Shown: piece after piece, positions 1-12,371 of the stretch
Layout of the letters: each line of letters opens with the position of its first letter
Numbering within the stretch: the first letter of the stretch is position 1
Source: Odontesthes bonariensis
Taxonomy: Eukaryota > Chordata > Actinopteri > Atheriniformes > Atherinopsidae
Reading direction: 5' to 3'
Length of the DNA stretch: 64,000 nt
Assembly: GCF_027942865.1 (NCBI RefSeq)
Contig: NC_134524.1
Span: 3,916,536 to 3,980,535, forward strand
The notes under the pieces: model-generated
Database searches by the model: none
What the model was told of the DNA's origin: nothing
Seen by the model: only the letters and a program-made list of their open reading frames with translations
Program-made: the position numbers and the translations under genes

Positions 1-238
1 CAAAGTAAAGGAAATGTGTTTAAAGCACCTTTTAGCTTCCCCACAGAGAACAAAGGCCTCCATTCTCTAACGCCCCTCTAAAGTTTTAAAGTTTTCACCT
101 CGCTGGAACCTCCCAAACATCAAAGAGAGCTCCCAACGTGCCGCTCCGCACTCCTCCTGAACTCGTAAAGCTCAGACACACAATCTGGGCATTCCAACAC
201 GTCCTGTAAACTCACTCAGATCTCTGTCTTCCCTTCAG

Positions 239-313
239 GGTAAAGCTTACGGACAGATGCTGCTGGACCTGAAGGTGAGCGGGCTGCCCGACCTCAAGTC
301 CCTGGTGGACTGA
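239..313 (+). CDS. Terminal coding exon of an unidentified upstream gene (partial)
   Basis: A pyrimidine-rich tract ending CTTCCCTTCAG (AG at 237-238) precedes an open frame from 239 to a TGA at 311-313. It encodes 24 residues beginning GKAYGQMLLDLKV and ending DLKSLVD. Codon choice is GC-rich at third positions (CTG, CTC, GAC, AAG), as in the real exons further along and unlike the surrounding AT-rich DNA. A believable 3' splice site, biased codons and a stop followed by a different base composition suggest a genuine last exon. The protein family is not recognised and the rest of the gene lies left of the window. It could also be a chance open stretch. Seen: acceptor, frame and stop. Inferred: that it is expressed. 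Confidence 0.45.
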   Translation, partial: GKAYGQMLLDLKVSGLPDLKSLVD

Positions 314-1087
314 GGAGGAGGACGAAGGAGGACGAAGGAGGACGGGAGACGCTTTACCTCCACAGAAACACAAAGGGACGCGTCACAGGGTGAAATCACA
401 TCCTCGGGTCCAATCTGTAGAGACCTACGGGGCATTAAATGATGAGGTTATGAGATTTTGGTACGATTTTAAAGTCTTTTTCCACAGTACGAATCAAAGG
501 AAAACTTCCAGGAAACTCAACTGAAAGCGGGCTGTTTTCTTCTGCTTTTCACTCGGTAAACGTTCCCACAGTTGCGCTTCTTTAAGGCCAACGCGAGCGT
601 GTTCAGGCCCCATAGATCATAGATAATTGGCAGTGTTTCCCAGAAACAGATTATCAAAAGAACGGAGTAAACAACAGCTTTCGCAGCAGCGAGTGTGAAG
701 CTCCAGACGTTAAAAACACGCCATGCTGCATTCATCACGGGACCGCAGAGCGCTCGGCGTCGGCGCTGGGGGACAGAAACACGCATTTCAGCCGTCAGCG
801 GTGTGATCACTGACGGTGCATTTCAGTAAGGCTGCAGAGCCGGGTCTGCGGGGACACATCTGGGAGCGATTCCCACTGAGAGGTTGCATCAAAGTGACAG
901 AAACAGGAAGCCAGGAGACGAGCCGCCAAGCCGAGTAATCCGATTATCTGAAGGAGTCCAAGCAAAAAGAAAAGCTGGAGACGGATGAGGCGACGGGTCG
1001 CTTTGAAGTGAAAGTGTGATGAAGGCCTGACACTTCTTCTTTTGTCCAGTTTCCTCAAATGTTTTAAGGACACACTGCACACCATGC
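314..1087. other. Possible 3' UTR and intergenic DNA, no gene seen
   Basis: This follows the stop at 313 and may begin with the 3' UTR of the upstream gene. It opens with a short GGAGGACGAA repeat (about 316-345). The only open frames are short ones on the opposite strand with no recognisable protein. Confidence 0.4.
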
Positions 1088-1920
1088 TGAGATATGCAGA
1101 GTTTTCAGCTAACAGCTCTTTGGGAATCACCTTGTTGCTGCAGAAATCCTGTTTTCTGTCTGTCACACTGTGTTATCTTTGCTGTTTTTCACACATGCAG
1201 CTAAAGAAATGGGAACAAATCTTAATTCCAGTCTAAAACCCACAAAGAGCTTCTAGATTATTCATTTCTGGTGGCATAAAACAGTTTAATCATGTCATTT
1301 ATATTAATTGTTCCATAATTAGTCATTAGATTTGATCTTATATTCCTTTTTTAAGCTTTAAATTTAATCTTATTTACTTTTCCTTGATGTTGAATAAAAT
1401 ATAATTGATTATAGTTCATTATGTTGGGATTAGGATTTTTTTTTAATGAATTTCTTATATTAATTTGACTCTTTTGGTAACTGAAAGCAGTTTTAATGTA
1501 AATATACAAAAAAGTTGAAACTATGAAGCTGTTTTTCACAGATGCAGCTAAAGAAATGGGAACAAATGAAGTGTCTCTGTGACAGGCTGCTGGGAACAAA
1601 GAGCCTAAAGATCCAGTTTAAAACGGCTTCTTTGCTAAGTTGTCTGTTCTGTGTGGACACAACGCTGGTTCATCCCTTGAGTTAGGAGCCTTTTTCCTGC
1701 CTGAATGGTTCACAGCTCAGAGTTAAGTGGCTTAACGAAGAAAAAACTGGACTGAAGATGAGTGAAAAGGCAGAAAAATGTCAGCAGAAAAACGCTGAAA
1801 GACCTTCAGAAAGTGTTGAAACTGTTGCTGAAGATCACTTAAGCTGCTTGGATGCAAAATATAAAGAAATAAAAGGCGTCTCATGACCAAAATGCTTCAA
1901 AAACCACATAAAATACTGGT
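1088..1920 (+). repeat. Dispersed repeat family A, copy 1
   Basis: This block of about 830 bp recurs in part at 17348-17985 (same orientation) and almost in full at 56816-57683 (reverse complement). Shared landmarks are CACACATGCAGCTAAAGAAA, the stretch around CTTCTAGATTATTCATTTC, and the tail GGCGTCTCATGACCAAAATG. No coding frame spans it, and no clear inverted termini or poly-A tail were found, so the class is unknown. Confidence 0.7.
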
Positions 1921-3369
1921 TCTGGTGTTGTTCCGTGCTTTAAACCGGAAAGACAACGGGTAACATATTTTCAAAATAAGAGCGCTGCTGGTGACAACTA
2001 TTAAAGAATATTTTGATGCTGCTTTATCTCTCGATGTTAACAAAAAGATCTCAAAAGATGTTATTAAACTTTAAATGGAGGCACAAAAACCACAACATTA
2101 AAAAAAAACAGAAATAATGAACTCCTATGATAACGATGGCCTTAACTTTTTAGACTTTTACACTTTAAATAACCAGATTTTCTCTAAATCAGGAGGCCTT
2201 AATGTATTTTTATTTTGTAATTATAACGTTGAAAAAAAATCCCCTAAAACTCTCCTACTTTAATAAACAGATGCTTCTATATGGTCACTGATCTACAAAC
2301 ATCCTTTTTCCCCTCATAGATGCTACATATGGAACAATATTGGTACGACGGGTTCATGATAAATTGTTTAAGCCCATTTATTTTGAAAGTATTATTTCCG
2401 TTTTGGTTCATTTTGCCGTTGTGTTTTGCACTTCAGGGCCACCGTAGGACATAGTAAAGGGATAAACCGCAGATTATTATCTGTGTGATTGACAGACTTA
2501 ACCATGAACGTTGGATCTTAAGAGGTTCTTAAAGTGCTCAGAACCCAACAGAACCCAACAGAACCACAAAAGCTGCCGAATGGCTCCGAATTTAGCCTGA
2601 AAAAAGGTTAAAAACACAGGCCCACACGTCTCTGAGGTGTCTGAAAAAGCTCCTGTTTGACATCGTCTCTGAGAATGTGAGTGAAGCAGCGGCTTGAGGG
2701 GGAATGTGCTCGACCTCTGACCCCCTCAGGACCGGCCGGCGGTTTGTTTTGGGTTCCCTAGGAGGATAAAATCTTTGGCTTGGAGATGTTCCAGGCAGAT
2801 ATCAGAGGAGACGGTCGCTCGTTGACCTCGTGTCTGACCGTCGCAGCGCCGCCTGGTTCGTCCTGACGCGACCCGGCGTGACCTTCCAGCTTTCAGTCAT
2901 AATTACAAACAGGTTGAAGTCGCTGAACCCTCCCCTGAACACAGAAAATGGGTCGGCCGCCTGTCTGAGGCGGTAAATAAACGGCGGTCCTGGTGACGCG
3001 CAGCCAAACACTTTGGAGCACCATAAAACCAGAATGAATTCTTTCAGGCCCGGACTGAAAGCAGAGCAGAACTCACATGGGAAATGCTCAGATCAACAGG
3101 CGAGGTGTCGAAGCTGCGAGTCCACATTCCCATAAAAGCCCGAAATGAGAGAAGCCACAAGAGTGGAGAGGAAATCTGCTCCCAGCCCGACGATGACAAA
3201 GAGCTCTGGAGCCACATCTGTGCTTCATGTTCCCTCTGAGGAAATAACCAGACGCTCAAAGCTGCTTCTGATTCTCTTCTGGCAGCTTTTAGTCATTTTC
3301 TTCTTTGTTTTGTCCCGTTAGACTTTCCCACAGTCGGTATCTGGGTCAGCTCCGCAGAATCGGACCGTA
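1921..3369. other. Gene-free spacer
   Basis: AT-rich single-copy-looking DNA to about 2600, then a more GC-balanced stretch. Short minus-strand open frames near 2802-3011 and 3044-3259 do not resemble any known protein and have no splice context. Confidence 0.4.
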
Positions 3370-3916
3370 AAGGGATCATTGGGAAGATCATTGGGACGAT
3401 TATTGGGGAGATTATTGGGGAGATTATTGGGAAGATCATTGGGAAGATTATTGGGAAGATTATTGGGGAGATTATTGGGAAGATCATTGGGAAGATTATT
3501 GGGGAGATTATTGGGGAGATTACTGGGACGATTATTGGGAAGATCATTGGGATGATCATTGGGAAGAATATTGGGAAGATCATTGGGACGATCATTGGGA
3601 CGATTATTGGGAAGATCATTGGGACGATTATTGGGGAGATTATTGAGACGATCATTGGGGAGATTATTGGGAAGATTATTGGGGAGATAATTGGGGAGAA
3701 TATTGAGACGATTATTGGGAAGAATATTGGGAAGAATATTGGGGAGATTATTGGGACGATTATTGGGAAGAATATTGAGACGATCATTGGGGAGATTATT
3801 GGGAAGATTATTGGGGAGATAATTGGGGAGAATATTGAGACGATTATTGGGAAGAATATTGGGAAGATCATTGGGACGATTATTGGGAAGATCATTGGGA
3901 AGAATATTGGGAAGCC
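3370..3916. repeat. 12-bp minisatellite (ATTGGGAAGATC)n
   Basis: About 45 head-to-tail copies of a 12-bp unit, ATTGGGAAGATC with variants such as ATTGGGGAGATT and ATTGGGACGATT. Because 12 is divisible by three and the unit lacks stops in several frames, it produces long Ile-rich open frames on both strands (IIG-type and IFPII-type repeats). These are artefacts of the unit, not genes. Confidence 0.95.
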
Positions 3917-4092
3917 TCAGACACCGTCGACATTTTGTTTTCTTGTTGTTTGTTGATCTACTTCTTCAAAACTTATTTATTCAAAACTAAAGAAAAACTG
4001 CTTCCGTCAATCGTTCCTTCCTTCTGTCCGTCCATTCATCCGTCCACCCTTCCATTCATCCTTCCGTTCGTCCATCCTTCCATCCATTCTTC

Positions 4093-4152
4093 AAACCTTC
4101 CTTCCTTCCTTCCTTCCTTCCTTCCTTCCTTCCTTCCTTCCTTCCTTCCTTC
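4093..4152. repeat. (CCTT)n microsatellite
   Basis: An uninterrupted TTCC tetranucleotide run, preceded by a decayed CCATTCATCCTTC-type pyrimidine-rich stretch from about 4005. Simple repeat with no coding potential. Confidence 0.95.
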
Positions 4153-5334
4153 CATCTGTCTGCATTAAACAGTAAATGTGTCCTGAACATAGTTTAAAGT
4201 ATTTTAACTTTAAACAGTAAAGTGTTTAACTTATTCCCTAAAATCAACTCAAACACTGGAATAAGAACCTTTTTAAAGTAGCTGTTAAAGTTAATAATTA
4301 CTGTTTGAATTGATCAGATATCGTTTCTTCTCGTTGCAGCTGGAGATTTTTAGGCTAAAACTCGACTCAGCTGAAGGTTTCTTCTCTTTTTAACAGCCGT
4401 TTCATGGGAAAAATACATTAAAACATGAACATAATTCATCTCCTAAAACCAGCTCCTCGCTGCTGCATTCCTGTTTCTGGTCTTTTTCTGGAGATTCCGG
4501 TTCTGGATACGTTTACCAGCAGAGAAATGCTGTTGGGATGTTTCAGGGCTGCTCAGCTGTGTCTTCATGTTGAGTTTCCTACTAGTTTCTGAAATTTATC
4601 GTGTTTATCTTTCATTTTCATCCCGGGTAACACAGAATGTGTGTATTATTAGGAGCTGAGATGGATAAAGTAGCTTTAGGTGCAAAATTAAAGGTCCGAT
4701 GATTGAGCCCTGAGGAACACCTGAGAACCGCTGATCTAAGCGCCGCCGCTGCGGCGTCCTTATTGGAGCGCTTTAATCGGTCTAAAACCACCACGAAGCC
4801 TTTCTGTGGAGCCATGTGAGCTTTTTGTGTCACAGCACAGATTTTAGTTTGTTTTAAACTGAGTGTTCAGCTCCAAATTTATCAGATTATTCTGTAATTT
4901 AGAGCTGTGAGCAACACTCCTGCCTTCATTTCTGTCTGCTTCGAATCTTCTTCTGTTTTCCTTTCCGGATTCATTAAAAATTTCTGTGTTAAAGTGATTT
5001 TGTAGATATTAAACTGAAGAGATTAAACATATTTTTATTCCCAAACTCTCTGTTTTTAGTTTCCTTTTCTTGGCGGCAGCTTGTTTTGTACAACGTGGGA
5101 TTTCTTCTTTTGTTTGTAATTTTCTCTGAAGTTAAATTGTAACTAACCGTTAACTAGCTGTGGATGAGGAGGATCCAGGGACAGAACGAGTGTTTCCACC
5201 TTATCTCTGCTCTGATGTGCAGCTTTTACCAATATTTGTTGATTTAAACTGACTCTGAAGGCTTCACAGGACAGATGTGCTCTTTTTAACCCATTAACCG
5301 CCAAGAGCCTCATTTAAGGTTCATGAACTTTACT
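4153..5334. other. Gene-free AT-rich spacer
   Basis: No exon, transposon terminus or tandem array was recognised. One short minus-strand open frame (4618-4833) looks random. Confidence 0.4.
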
Positions 5335-5343
5335 GTTTTTCTC

Positions 5344-5838
5344 TAGCCTGGCTGACGCGTCCACATCTGGATGAGATGGTGGTCTGGGAACTAGTTGTGC
5401 ATCTTCTCGTATTTGAGGCGTGGTTTACGAATGCCTCGAGCCGTTTATTGGGCGCTACGAATGTCTATCAAATGGCGTCTGGTTCTTCCCATGCTGCTTT
5501 GCGCGCGATTCATAGCCAATTGTATCACTTATACCAGATGACGTATGTAGAGCGACAGAAATTCGACGAAGAAGAAGAAAAAAAAAGTAAAATAAAAGTA
5601 AACTTGCGCTCTAAGCTACTTAAAACACTTTCTAAGGCTGCATCGAACGATACCGTTGTGTCCGCTGCCATGTTGGATTAACACTCTACGAGCTTCGGTG
5701 TCGCGCATAGACGTCGTCATCGTCTTGCTGCCCACCCCCCGTTCTGTGATTGGTTCCCTAACTCAGGCAAAAATAAGGGCGGTGGTGTCCAGGCTGCCTT
5801 TGCAGTGAGAATGAAATCGCCTGGGAATTTCCAGGCTA
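5344..5838. mobile_element. Non-autonomous DNA transposon with exact 9-bp target duplication
   Basis: The element begins TAGCCTGG and ends CCAGGCTA, an 8-bp perfect terminal inverted repeat. The sequence GTTTTTCTC flanks it directly on both sides (5335-5343 and 5839-5847), giving a perfect 9-bp target site duplication. It contains a 101-codon open frame (5376-5681) rich in Lys and Glu near its end. I do not recognise it as a transposase, so the element is best called non-autonomous. A 9-bp duplication is typical of Mutator-like elements, but superfamily assignment from these short termini is uncertain. GC content and CpG density exceed the surroundings. Confidence 0.8.
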
Positions 5839-5847
5839 GTTTTTCTC

Positions 5848-6821
5848 ACTAATCGGATATAAATGGATAGAAATAAAGCAGAAAGTAACGTAAATATCAC
5901 TGGATGCTCTTTGATGTCTAAGGAAGAAGATTAAACAGATTAAACAATTGTTTCCACACTAAAATCCTCACAGAAGCTTCACCTCCAGTATAAAGTCACC
6001 CCTGAACCCCGCAGGTGAGGCTCAGGTGAGCTGAATCTATCTGCAGTGGACACAGAGTTTAACTTTGAGTTGTTTTCTCACCAAACTTGAGTGTTTTACT
6101 GCAGTTTTTCTTCGTTCAGGCCGGCTGAGCATCAAACCGACTGATGGATGATTGTGACTGAACACTTGGGCGGTTTGGGAGCCTGTACTGTTTGTTGTTA
6201 CGACAACAGTAACTTTGTGTTGCTCAGACTGATGGGTGTTACGGTGGGGGTTCTCTGAGGAGTCATGAAAGCCTCCTACAGGTGACGTAATCACCACCAG
6301 TTGGGTTGTTATTGGGGCTCTCGGTCCAGGTTCGTCACCCCTTTGTTGCGCCTCACTGTCCAGTTTGTAATGTTCAGAGGCTGAACGAGGTGTTTAAAGT
6401 TGATGCACCTTAGTGCTGTTGTCCTTCTTCGACCCGATTTCATGACAGAAAAAATTGTAGGTCCACAACAAATGGTTGAAGTTTCACAAGAAAGGCCCAG
6501 AAACGGACCAATGACACATTTCCCTGCAGAGATGCAACTTTTGTCTCCCTACGTGGAAACTTTGACATTCGATGTCTCACTGCATCCTTTTGTGGCGGTT
6601 TGGCACTGTTGTGTTTAAAATGAGGAAGGAGGCATTAGTCCTTCGTCCATCATTCTGACTCACGGATGGACAGTTTCGCAAGTACATGGCAAAACACAGG
6701 AGAGCCGGCTCCTCGGGTCATGACTCGGTGAGAGAGGAGTCAAAGAAGCCATCTGTATTAAACTGGAAAAACCATCTGTGAGCACAGGAGGTGGCCTCAG
6801 GTACCACCTCATCCTGATTTT
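5848..6821. other. Gene-free spacer
   Basis: No recognisable exon or repeat. The short frames at 6037-6297 (-) and 6400-6618 (+) lack family resemblance and splice context. Confidence 0.4.
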
Positions 6822-6829
6822 GTAAAGAT

Positions 6830-7530
6830 TCGGGCTGGGCGAGTTAACTCGTTATTATCGCGTTAACTTGTTAATTATTTAACGCCGATAAATATTTTTA
6901 TATTTTATTCAAAAAAACGATTAAATATAAATATTTTATAAAAATATTTATTTTTATAACATTTATTTAATACATTTATTCATTTATTTAAAATATTTAT
7001 AAAAATATATTTTATTGCGCATTAGCGCAGGTTTTATTATTTATTTTATTATTGTAAAAGTCTGTTGCTCACAGGCTTTTATTTTATAAAAGTTTGCTGC
7101 TGTCTGCTGTGGAACAGGAAAAGAAAGTAATCAGCGGATCCACCAAACATGGAGAAGGGTACGGAACTTTTACTCGGCCATTTTCATTTTAAAGTTCTTC
7201 CAGACGGCGGAGTCGACAGAACCAAAGTCATCTGTAAACACTGCCAAGTTGAATTGTCTTCTCAGCGTAGTAGTTCCAGTCTAAAATATCACTTAAAGGC
7301 AAAACACACAACTGATAGCAGCAAGTCATTCAAGGAAACAGACAGTGGAGCGAGGCTTCTACATAAAAACTACAGAAAGATGCTGATGTTAAAAGTGTGT
7401 TTGCACAACAAATGTTATGGCACTTTCATTCATATGGCAGCACATTTGCCTACAAATGCGATTAATCGTGATAAATCAGGGAAATCATGTGATTAATTAG
7501 ATTAAACATTGTAATCGTTGCCCAGCCCTG
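6830..7530 (+). mobile_element. hAT-type element, copy 1, with BED-finger remnant
   Basis: Termini TCGGGCTGGGC and GCCCAGCCCTG form an inverted repeat of hAT type. The flanks GTAAAGAT (6822-6829) and GTAAAGAG (7531-7538) match at 7 of 8 bases, the 8-bp duplication expected of hAT insertions. A GTTAACTCG/TTAATCGTG-rich subterminal zone is seen at both ends. An inverted second copy lies at 42269-43104. The transposase is cut down to its N-terminal zinc-finger part, so the element is non-autonomous. Confidence 0.8.
7149..7496 (+). pseudogene. Truncated hAT transposase, BED zinc-finger part
   Basis: A frame of 115 codons starts with MEKGTELLLGHFHF. It carries a Cys-x2-Cys pair (ICKHCQ) and a downstream His-x4-His (YHLKAKH), the layout of a BED-type zinc finger found at the N-terminus of hAT transposases. 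There is no catalytic RNase-H-like domain or hATC dimerisation region; the frame runs into the 3' terminal repeat. The first 98 codons are nearly identical to the minus-strand copy at 42402-42707, with one visible change (HFHFKV versus HFHVKV). Such near identity over 35 kb suggests recent copying or maintenance. Confidence 0.75.
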
Positions 7531-7538
7531 GTAAAGAG

Positions 7539-9222
7539 TGAAGATGAGACATGGCATTGTGGATATAAGAAGCCAGAGGCGAGGATCACCACCGACACCC
7601 GCCTCTGGAGTTTCCGTTTGACCGTTCAGGAATGATTTGATGAACATGCCATATAAAGACGAAGATTCGGCCCCCGAATACGTAATAAAGCATCTTAACT
7701 TGAAGCAAATGCTGTCTGATTCCTAAGGAACTCACAGCTGGCATGCTTCGACGTGTAGACTGGGAGGTACCGATGTACCTGAGCTACAGCTGCCCATCAT
7801 CATGGGCTGGTTATGCATCCAACGTCTCCATCCCAAACTGAGATGTGGGACTGAGACCCACATGGTTCATAGGAGATTTAGTTTGAAAGTTGTCTGAAAA
7901 CTAAAACTAGACCTCTGAATGAATCCTCCTCTGATATTTCCATGGTGGATGGATGGTTCTCATGTGTCAGGAGGTTAAAAGCCTCCCTTGTCATGCTGTC
8001 ACGGCCGATAAAAAGGAGATAAATCGCATCCCATTCGTCATTTTTCCTTCCTCTTTGTGCGTCCTTTGGCCTCCATTTTTCTCTTTCTGTGCGGTTCTCG
8101 CACACATTGTGAGGCTCCTCTTTGTTGCTTTGCCTCCCGAAGTTCGACTAAACAAAAAGGATGGCAGCATATTTACAGACTGACTGAGCATATTTGGTCT
8201 AAAGTTTGAAGTGGTGTTTGTGGGTGCAACTCTGTATTGTGGTGCTTGACAAAGGTTTCCCACAGTAATGCCTTGTCCGTGTGATCCTATCAGCTGCTGA
8301 TGAATGACGGTTCTTGATGCCGTCTGAGGGATCAGAGATCACGGGTGTCCAGCCCAGGCTTGCTCCCTTGTCCTTTAAACACTGAAATATGCAAATCCCT
8401 CCCAGTCTTTCTTAGCTTAAAAAAAGAAATAAAGCTACAACACAAAGACTTGTCTGATGCAAATGAACTTTTAGAGTCAAAATGACCAGAAAGAGCCAAA
8501 AACCAGTGAAAAAGACTCAAAACAACGGATTCTAAATGTTGTAATTAGTCAAAATGATAACTCAAGGCAGAGAAAACAGTAAAAAAAAAAAAAAAAAAAA
8601 AAGTCTGTATCAGCAGGGCATCTCCTGGTCAAATTAGGCCCCTCCAGAGATATTTACACACCAAAGACATCCAGGGCCTGACAGAACAGCATTTAAATGA
8701 CAAATTTATCTCAATTAAAACAATTTGAATGAAAAAAAACAGGAACTCAGTTCACTAACAGTTTAAACAAAGACGTTTATCTGTAAAAACGTTCAAATCA
8801 ATCTGGATTAATGAAATAAGACCTGGTGGGTGCAGCTGGTGTCTCGTTTGGAGGTGAATTTAAACCGTTTAATGATACCCGACAGAGAAAAAGAGTGAAA
8901 ATACTACCTTTTAATGCTAATAATACCACCTGTAACGGTTAATGTTTCTGTTTAATGTTCGTTCAGAGGAAAATGTGCTGATTCAGATTTGGTTCTTTCT
9001 GTCAACAACGACTCAAACACACATTTCCATTGACTTTTCTCTGGTTCATCCCTAAAACACCAGTTAAACGCGGCATTCAAATGGTTCGGCTACAGGTTGG
9101 AGGGTCTCCTCCTATCACACATACCATCAAAACGACTGGTGCAATGGTAGCTGTAAGGGCAAGATGTCATTTCCTTTAAATATGTAGCTTGGAATGAAAC
9201 AAAAAGAGCAAAAAATAATAAC
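7539..9222. other. Gene-free spacer with poly-A tract
   Basis: No gene seen. A 22-bp adenine run lies at 8581-8602, possibly a retroelement tail but without a recognisable body. Short frames on both strands at 7878-8263 overlap one another and look random. Confidence 0.45.
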
Positions 9223-10665
9223 CAGAGGTGGGAAGTAACGAGTTACATTTACTTGAGTAAGTTTTTGAACAGATTATACTTCCAGGAGTAGTTTTAAATC
9301 TCTATACTTTTTACTTTTACTTGAGTAGATGTGTGCAGCAGAAACTGTCCTCTTACTCCGCTACATTAGGCTACAATGAGCTGGTTACTTTTCTTCTTAC
9401 CTCTTTGGTATTCTAACGGGTTAGCTTTAGCATTAGCAGTCTTAGCAAACAAACAAAGAAACAGATGAAAAATGTCAGAACCAACGGTGGGACATGAAGA
9501 CGCAGACGAGGCCTCATACTGAAAGCATGTTTACCTTACAAAGAGTGAGAAACAGCAGCTACATTATGTGTCTTCTGTGTCAACCAAAACAAACGCACAT
9601 TTCAGCAGAAACTCAACATCTAACTTGAGGAAACATGTAGCGCTAAGTTTCCTAAACTCGTTTTTTCCCCCCATGGATAGGTGAATGTGTGTTTTTTAGG
9701 TTCCATATGGGTTCCATATGTTTTAAACATTTCCTAAGTCTCTTTTATTTTTTAATGAAGTACCCAAAAAGAGCATTAAACATCTGCAGCTCATCCAGAA
9801 CGCTGCTGCTGGAGTTTTAACCCGGACTAAGAGATCTGAACACATCACAGCAGCTTTAAAATCTTTACTCTGGCTTCCAGTCAGTCACAGAATAGATTTT
9901 AAAAGCCTGCTGATGGTTTACATCTGTGATCTGTTCAGAGAATATAAAGCCAGCAGAGCACTTAGATCCAAGGACTCAGGTCAGCTGGTCCAGTCCAGAG
10001 TCCAGACTAAACATGGAGAAGCAGCATTTAGCTGTTATGCTGCGAACAAGTGGAACAAACTGCCAGTGGAGATTAAACTTTCACCAAATGGAGACATTTT
10101 TAAATCCAGGTTAAAAACATTTCTGTTCTCATGTGTCTATGCATGAAATCTGCACAATATCTTTTAATTTATCTGGACTGTTGCTAGTTTTTAATCACTT
10201 TAATTATTTTATTTGTTTCTCTTTGTATTCTTTTATGTATTTTTAATGCTTCTTCCACTCCCTGCTGCAATGCTTTTATTTTATGTAAAGCACTTTGAAC
10301 TGTTTTATACATGAAATGTGCTACAAATAAATTTGATTTGATACTTGAATTTACCTGGATTATTTTAATTGAAGCTATTTTGTAATTAATTAATTCATTT
10401 TAATTTATTTTATCAATTGGATGAACTCTAATTTGCCTAAAGATGATTATTTAGTATTTTTGTCTGTCTGATTGAATGCTTGTGTTAACAAATAAATCAG
10501 ACGTTACTCAACAGTTACTCAGTACTTGAGTAGTTTTTTCACCGAGCACTTTTTTACTCTTACTCAAGTAATTATTTGGATGACTACTTTTTACTTTTAC
10601 TTGAGTCGTATTATTCTGAAGTAGCAGTACTTTTACCCGGCCGGTGTGGAGTATTTACTCCCTTC
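9223..10665. mobile_element. hAT-like repeat carrying an L2 LINE 3' end
   Basis: The left end, CAGAGGTGGGAAGTAACGAG, and the TACTTGAGTA-rich stretches at 9240-9330 and 10500-10640 are typical of an abundant fish hAT-like repeat. An L2-type LINE fragment (about 9764-10346) sits inside. The right end is decayed and lacks the expected CCACCTCTG terminus, so the right boundary is approximate. A related, inverted copy is at 12372-13620. Confidence 0.65.
9764..10346 (+). pseudogene. L2/CR1-like LINE reverse transcriptase C-terminal remnant and 3' tail
   Basis: The frame from about 9778 reads LQLIQNAAAGVLTRTKRSE, then a short PVSHRIDFKSLLMVYICDLF segment, and further on FSCYAANKWNKLPVEIKL before a TGA at 10144. 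This is the hallmark C-terminal end of fish L2-type reverse transcriptases. The 3' tail has the usual GCACTTTGAACTG and ATGTGCTACAAATAAATTTG motifs. Upstream RT and endonuclease domains are absent (5' truncation), so this is a dead insertion. Confidence 0.8.
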
Positions 10666-12371
10666 CATGAGATCAGGCTGCTGCTGAAAGCATCATCGAT
10701 CTGAAGACTTCTGTCATCACGTGTGTCGTGTGGCTGCATCTCTGCTGCCACAACAAGGTGAAACTCGAGCAGCTTCTTGTTTCGTGTTGTTTTTCCTCTT
10801 GTTTGATGTCTTTCGGCCTCCGGCAGCGTTAGGTCACATGACCGACCCCAGAGCTGCTCTTTCTAATAGCTGCGTCGGTTATGGATGAAAGAAAAATGAG
10901 GAAAAAGGTGGAGGTAGAAGGAGCACCTGTTGTTTTTATGTGGATAAAATGACAGAAAAACATGAAAAAGATCAGAAGTTGGAACAGCTTCGTTCATAGT
11001 TGTGTTCATGTCTTCAGAAAAGGATCAAAAAAGGAAAAAAATAACAGAAAATCACCTGGAAATGTGTTCAGAATCCAATGTTTGCTACAGGTTGTGGAAT
11101 CCGTGGCGCAGTGATGTCATCAGTGATGTCATCAGTGACGTCACCACACAGGGGGGGAGCAGTGATTTTAAATGTGGGGGTGTTCCAGGGGGGGCACATG
11201 AGCGCCACATCAAGCCCAGAGAAACGACGTTGAAGTTGGCATTCGATTCGCAAATTAAATGGATGGGCATAAAGGGCCATTTCACTGCATTTTTTGCATT
11301 TTAATCGTCCTAAACTGGGTCCTGTATGGAAACTACAATAGTTAGACTGCTCAAATCTGGATGGAATTATTCTAAAGAGGCTGTAGATTCATTAAAACCT
11401 TGTTTGGGATTTGTGAAACCTTTTTCTGATTTGTGAAAATGCAGAACAGGGTAATTTTACTGCATTTTTGCACACTAAACTAGGTCCTGTATGGAAACTA
11501 CAATAGTTAGACTGCTCAAATCTGGATGTAATTATTCTAAAGAGGCTATAGATTCATTAAAACACATTTTATGATTTGTTAAAACTTTATTTGGTCATTA
11601 AAAATTCAAAAGGTTTAAATCATCTAGCTGTAAAAGTGGGGGTGTCGAAACACCCCCATCCCCCACCACATGCAAACCAGCTGATTAAATTCACTGCCTT
11701 CGTAAACTTTGGGTCAGACTGAATATTTTTCCCGTTAACAGTTTCTCTGCATCTCTGATCGTTTTTAAGCTGCGGACGTTTGAAATCTGGTCAAAATGTG
11801 AAGTTTTCTTGGTGCTCGAAGGGATTAAAGATTATAATCAGACTAAAACTAAAGCAGGTAAGAAGTTTCCATAGATTCCTCATGAGGAATAACCCAAGTG
11901 GCCTCATCTCTCTTATCTCCTCCTGAACGTAAAACTGTCCCAAAGTAAGGATCTCCTGCAGCATCTTTGCACAGATGTCCTCGTAGGGACGTCCTGCAGC
12001 GCCCCGCGGTCCCCAGAAGGACAGGTAAACAGGTCCTGCACACACTGGCAGATCTGGCCCTGTCACTCGGCTCCATTCATCCTCTCACAGCAGCTCATTC
12101 AGAGCAGCATCAACACGCTCTTTCAACACCCGGATCCCGTCCTTCGGCACTTATTCAGCGCCGCTCAGGCGGCCTCGGTGGGAGGTGGAGGCTCAGTGTG
12201 GGAGTTCCCGTAATCTGCCCTTAATCCCCCCAAATCCTCTTCTTCTCTTCAGCGGGAGGAAAAAAGAGAAGCAGGAGGCCAATCAATGACCGGAGGACGG
12301 AGTGAATGACAAGCAGCTTCAGGCTCCCATTGAACTGATAAATTAACTTAACTCCAGCAGCAGAGGAAACC
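10666..12371. other. Gene-free spacer with decayed dispersed repeats
   Basis: A block of about 80 bp at 11318-11400 (GTCCTGTATGGAAACTACAA...) is duplicated at 11480-11562. Parts at 10985-11100 and 11716-11790 reappear as reverse complements in rbm46 intron 3 (about 50500-50600 and 50363-50430). They therefore belong to a dispersed family that I cannot name. No gene seen. Confidence 0.55.

Noticed and set aside
3293..3956. Ile-rich frames on both strands (200 and 134 codons)
   Set aside because: Products of a 12-bp unit without stops; no codon bias, splice signals or family resemblance.
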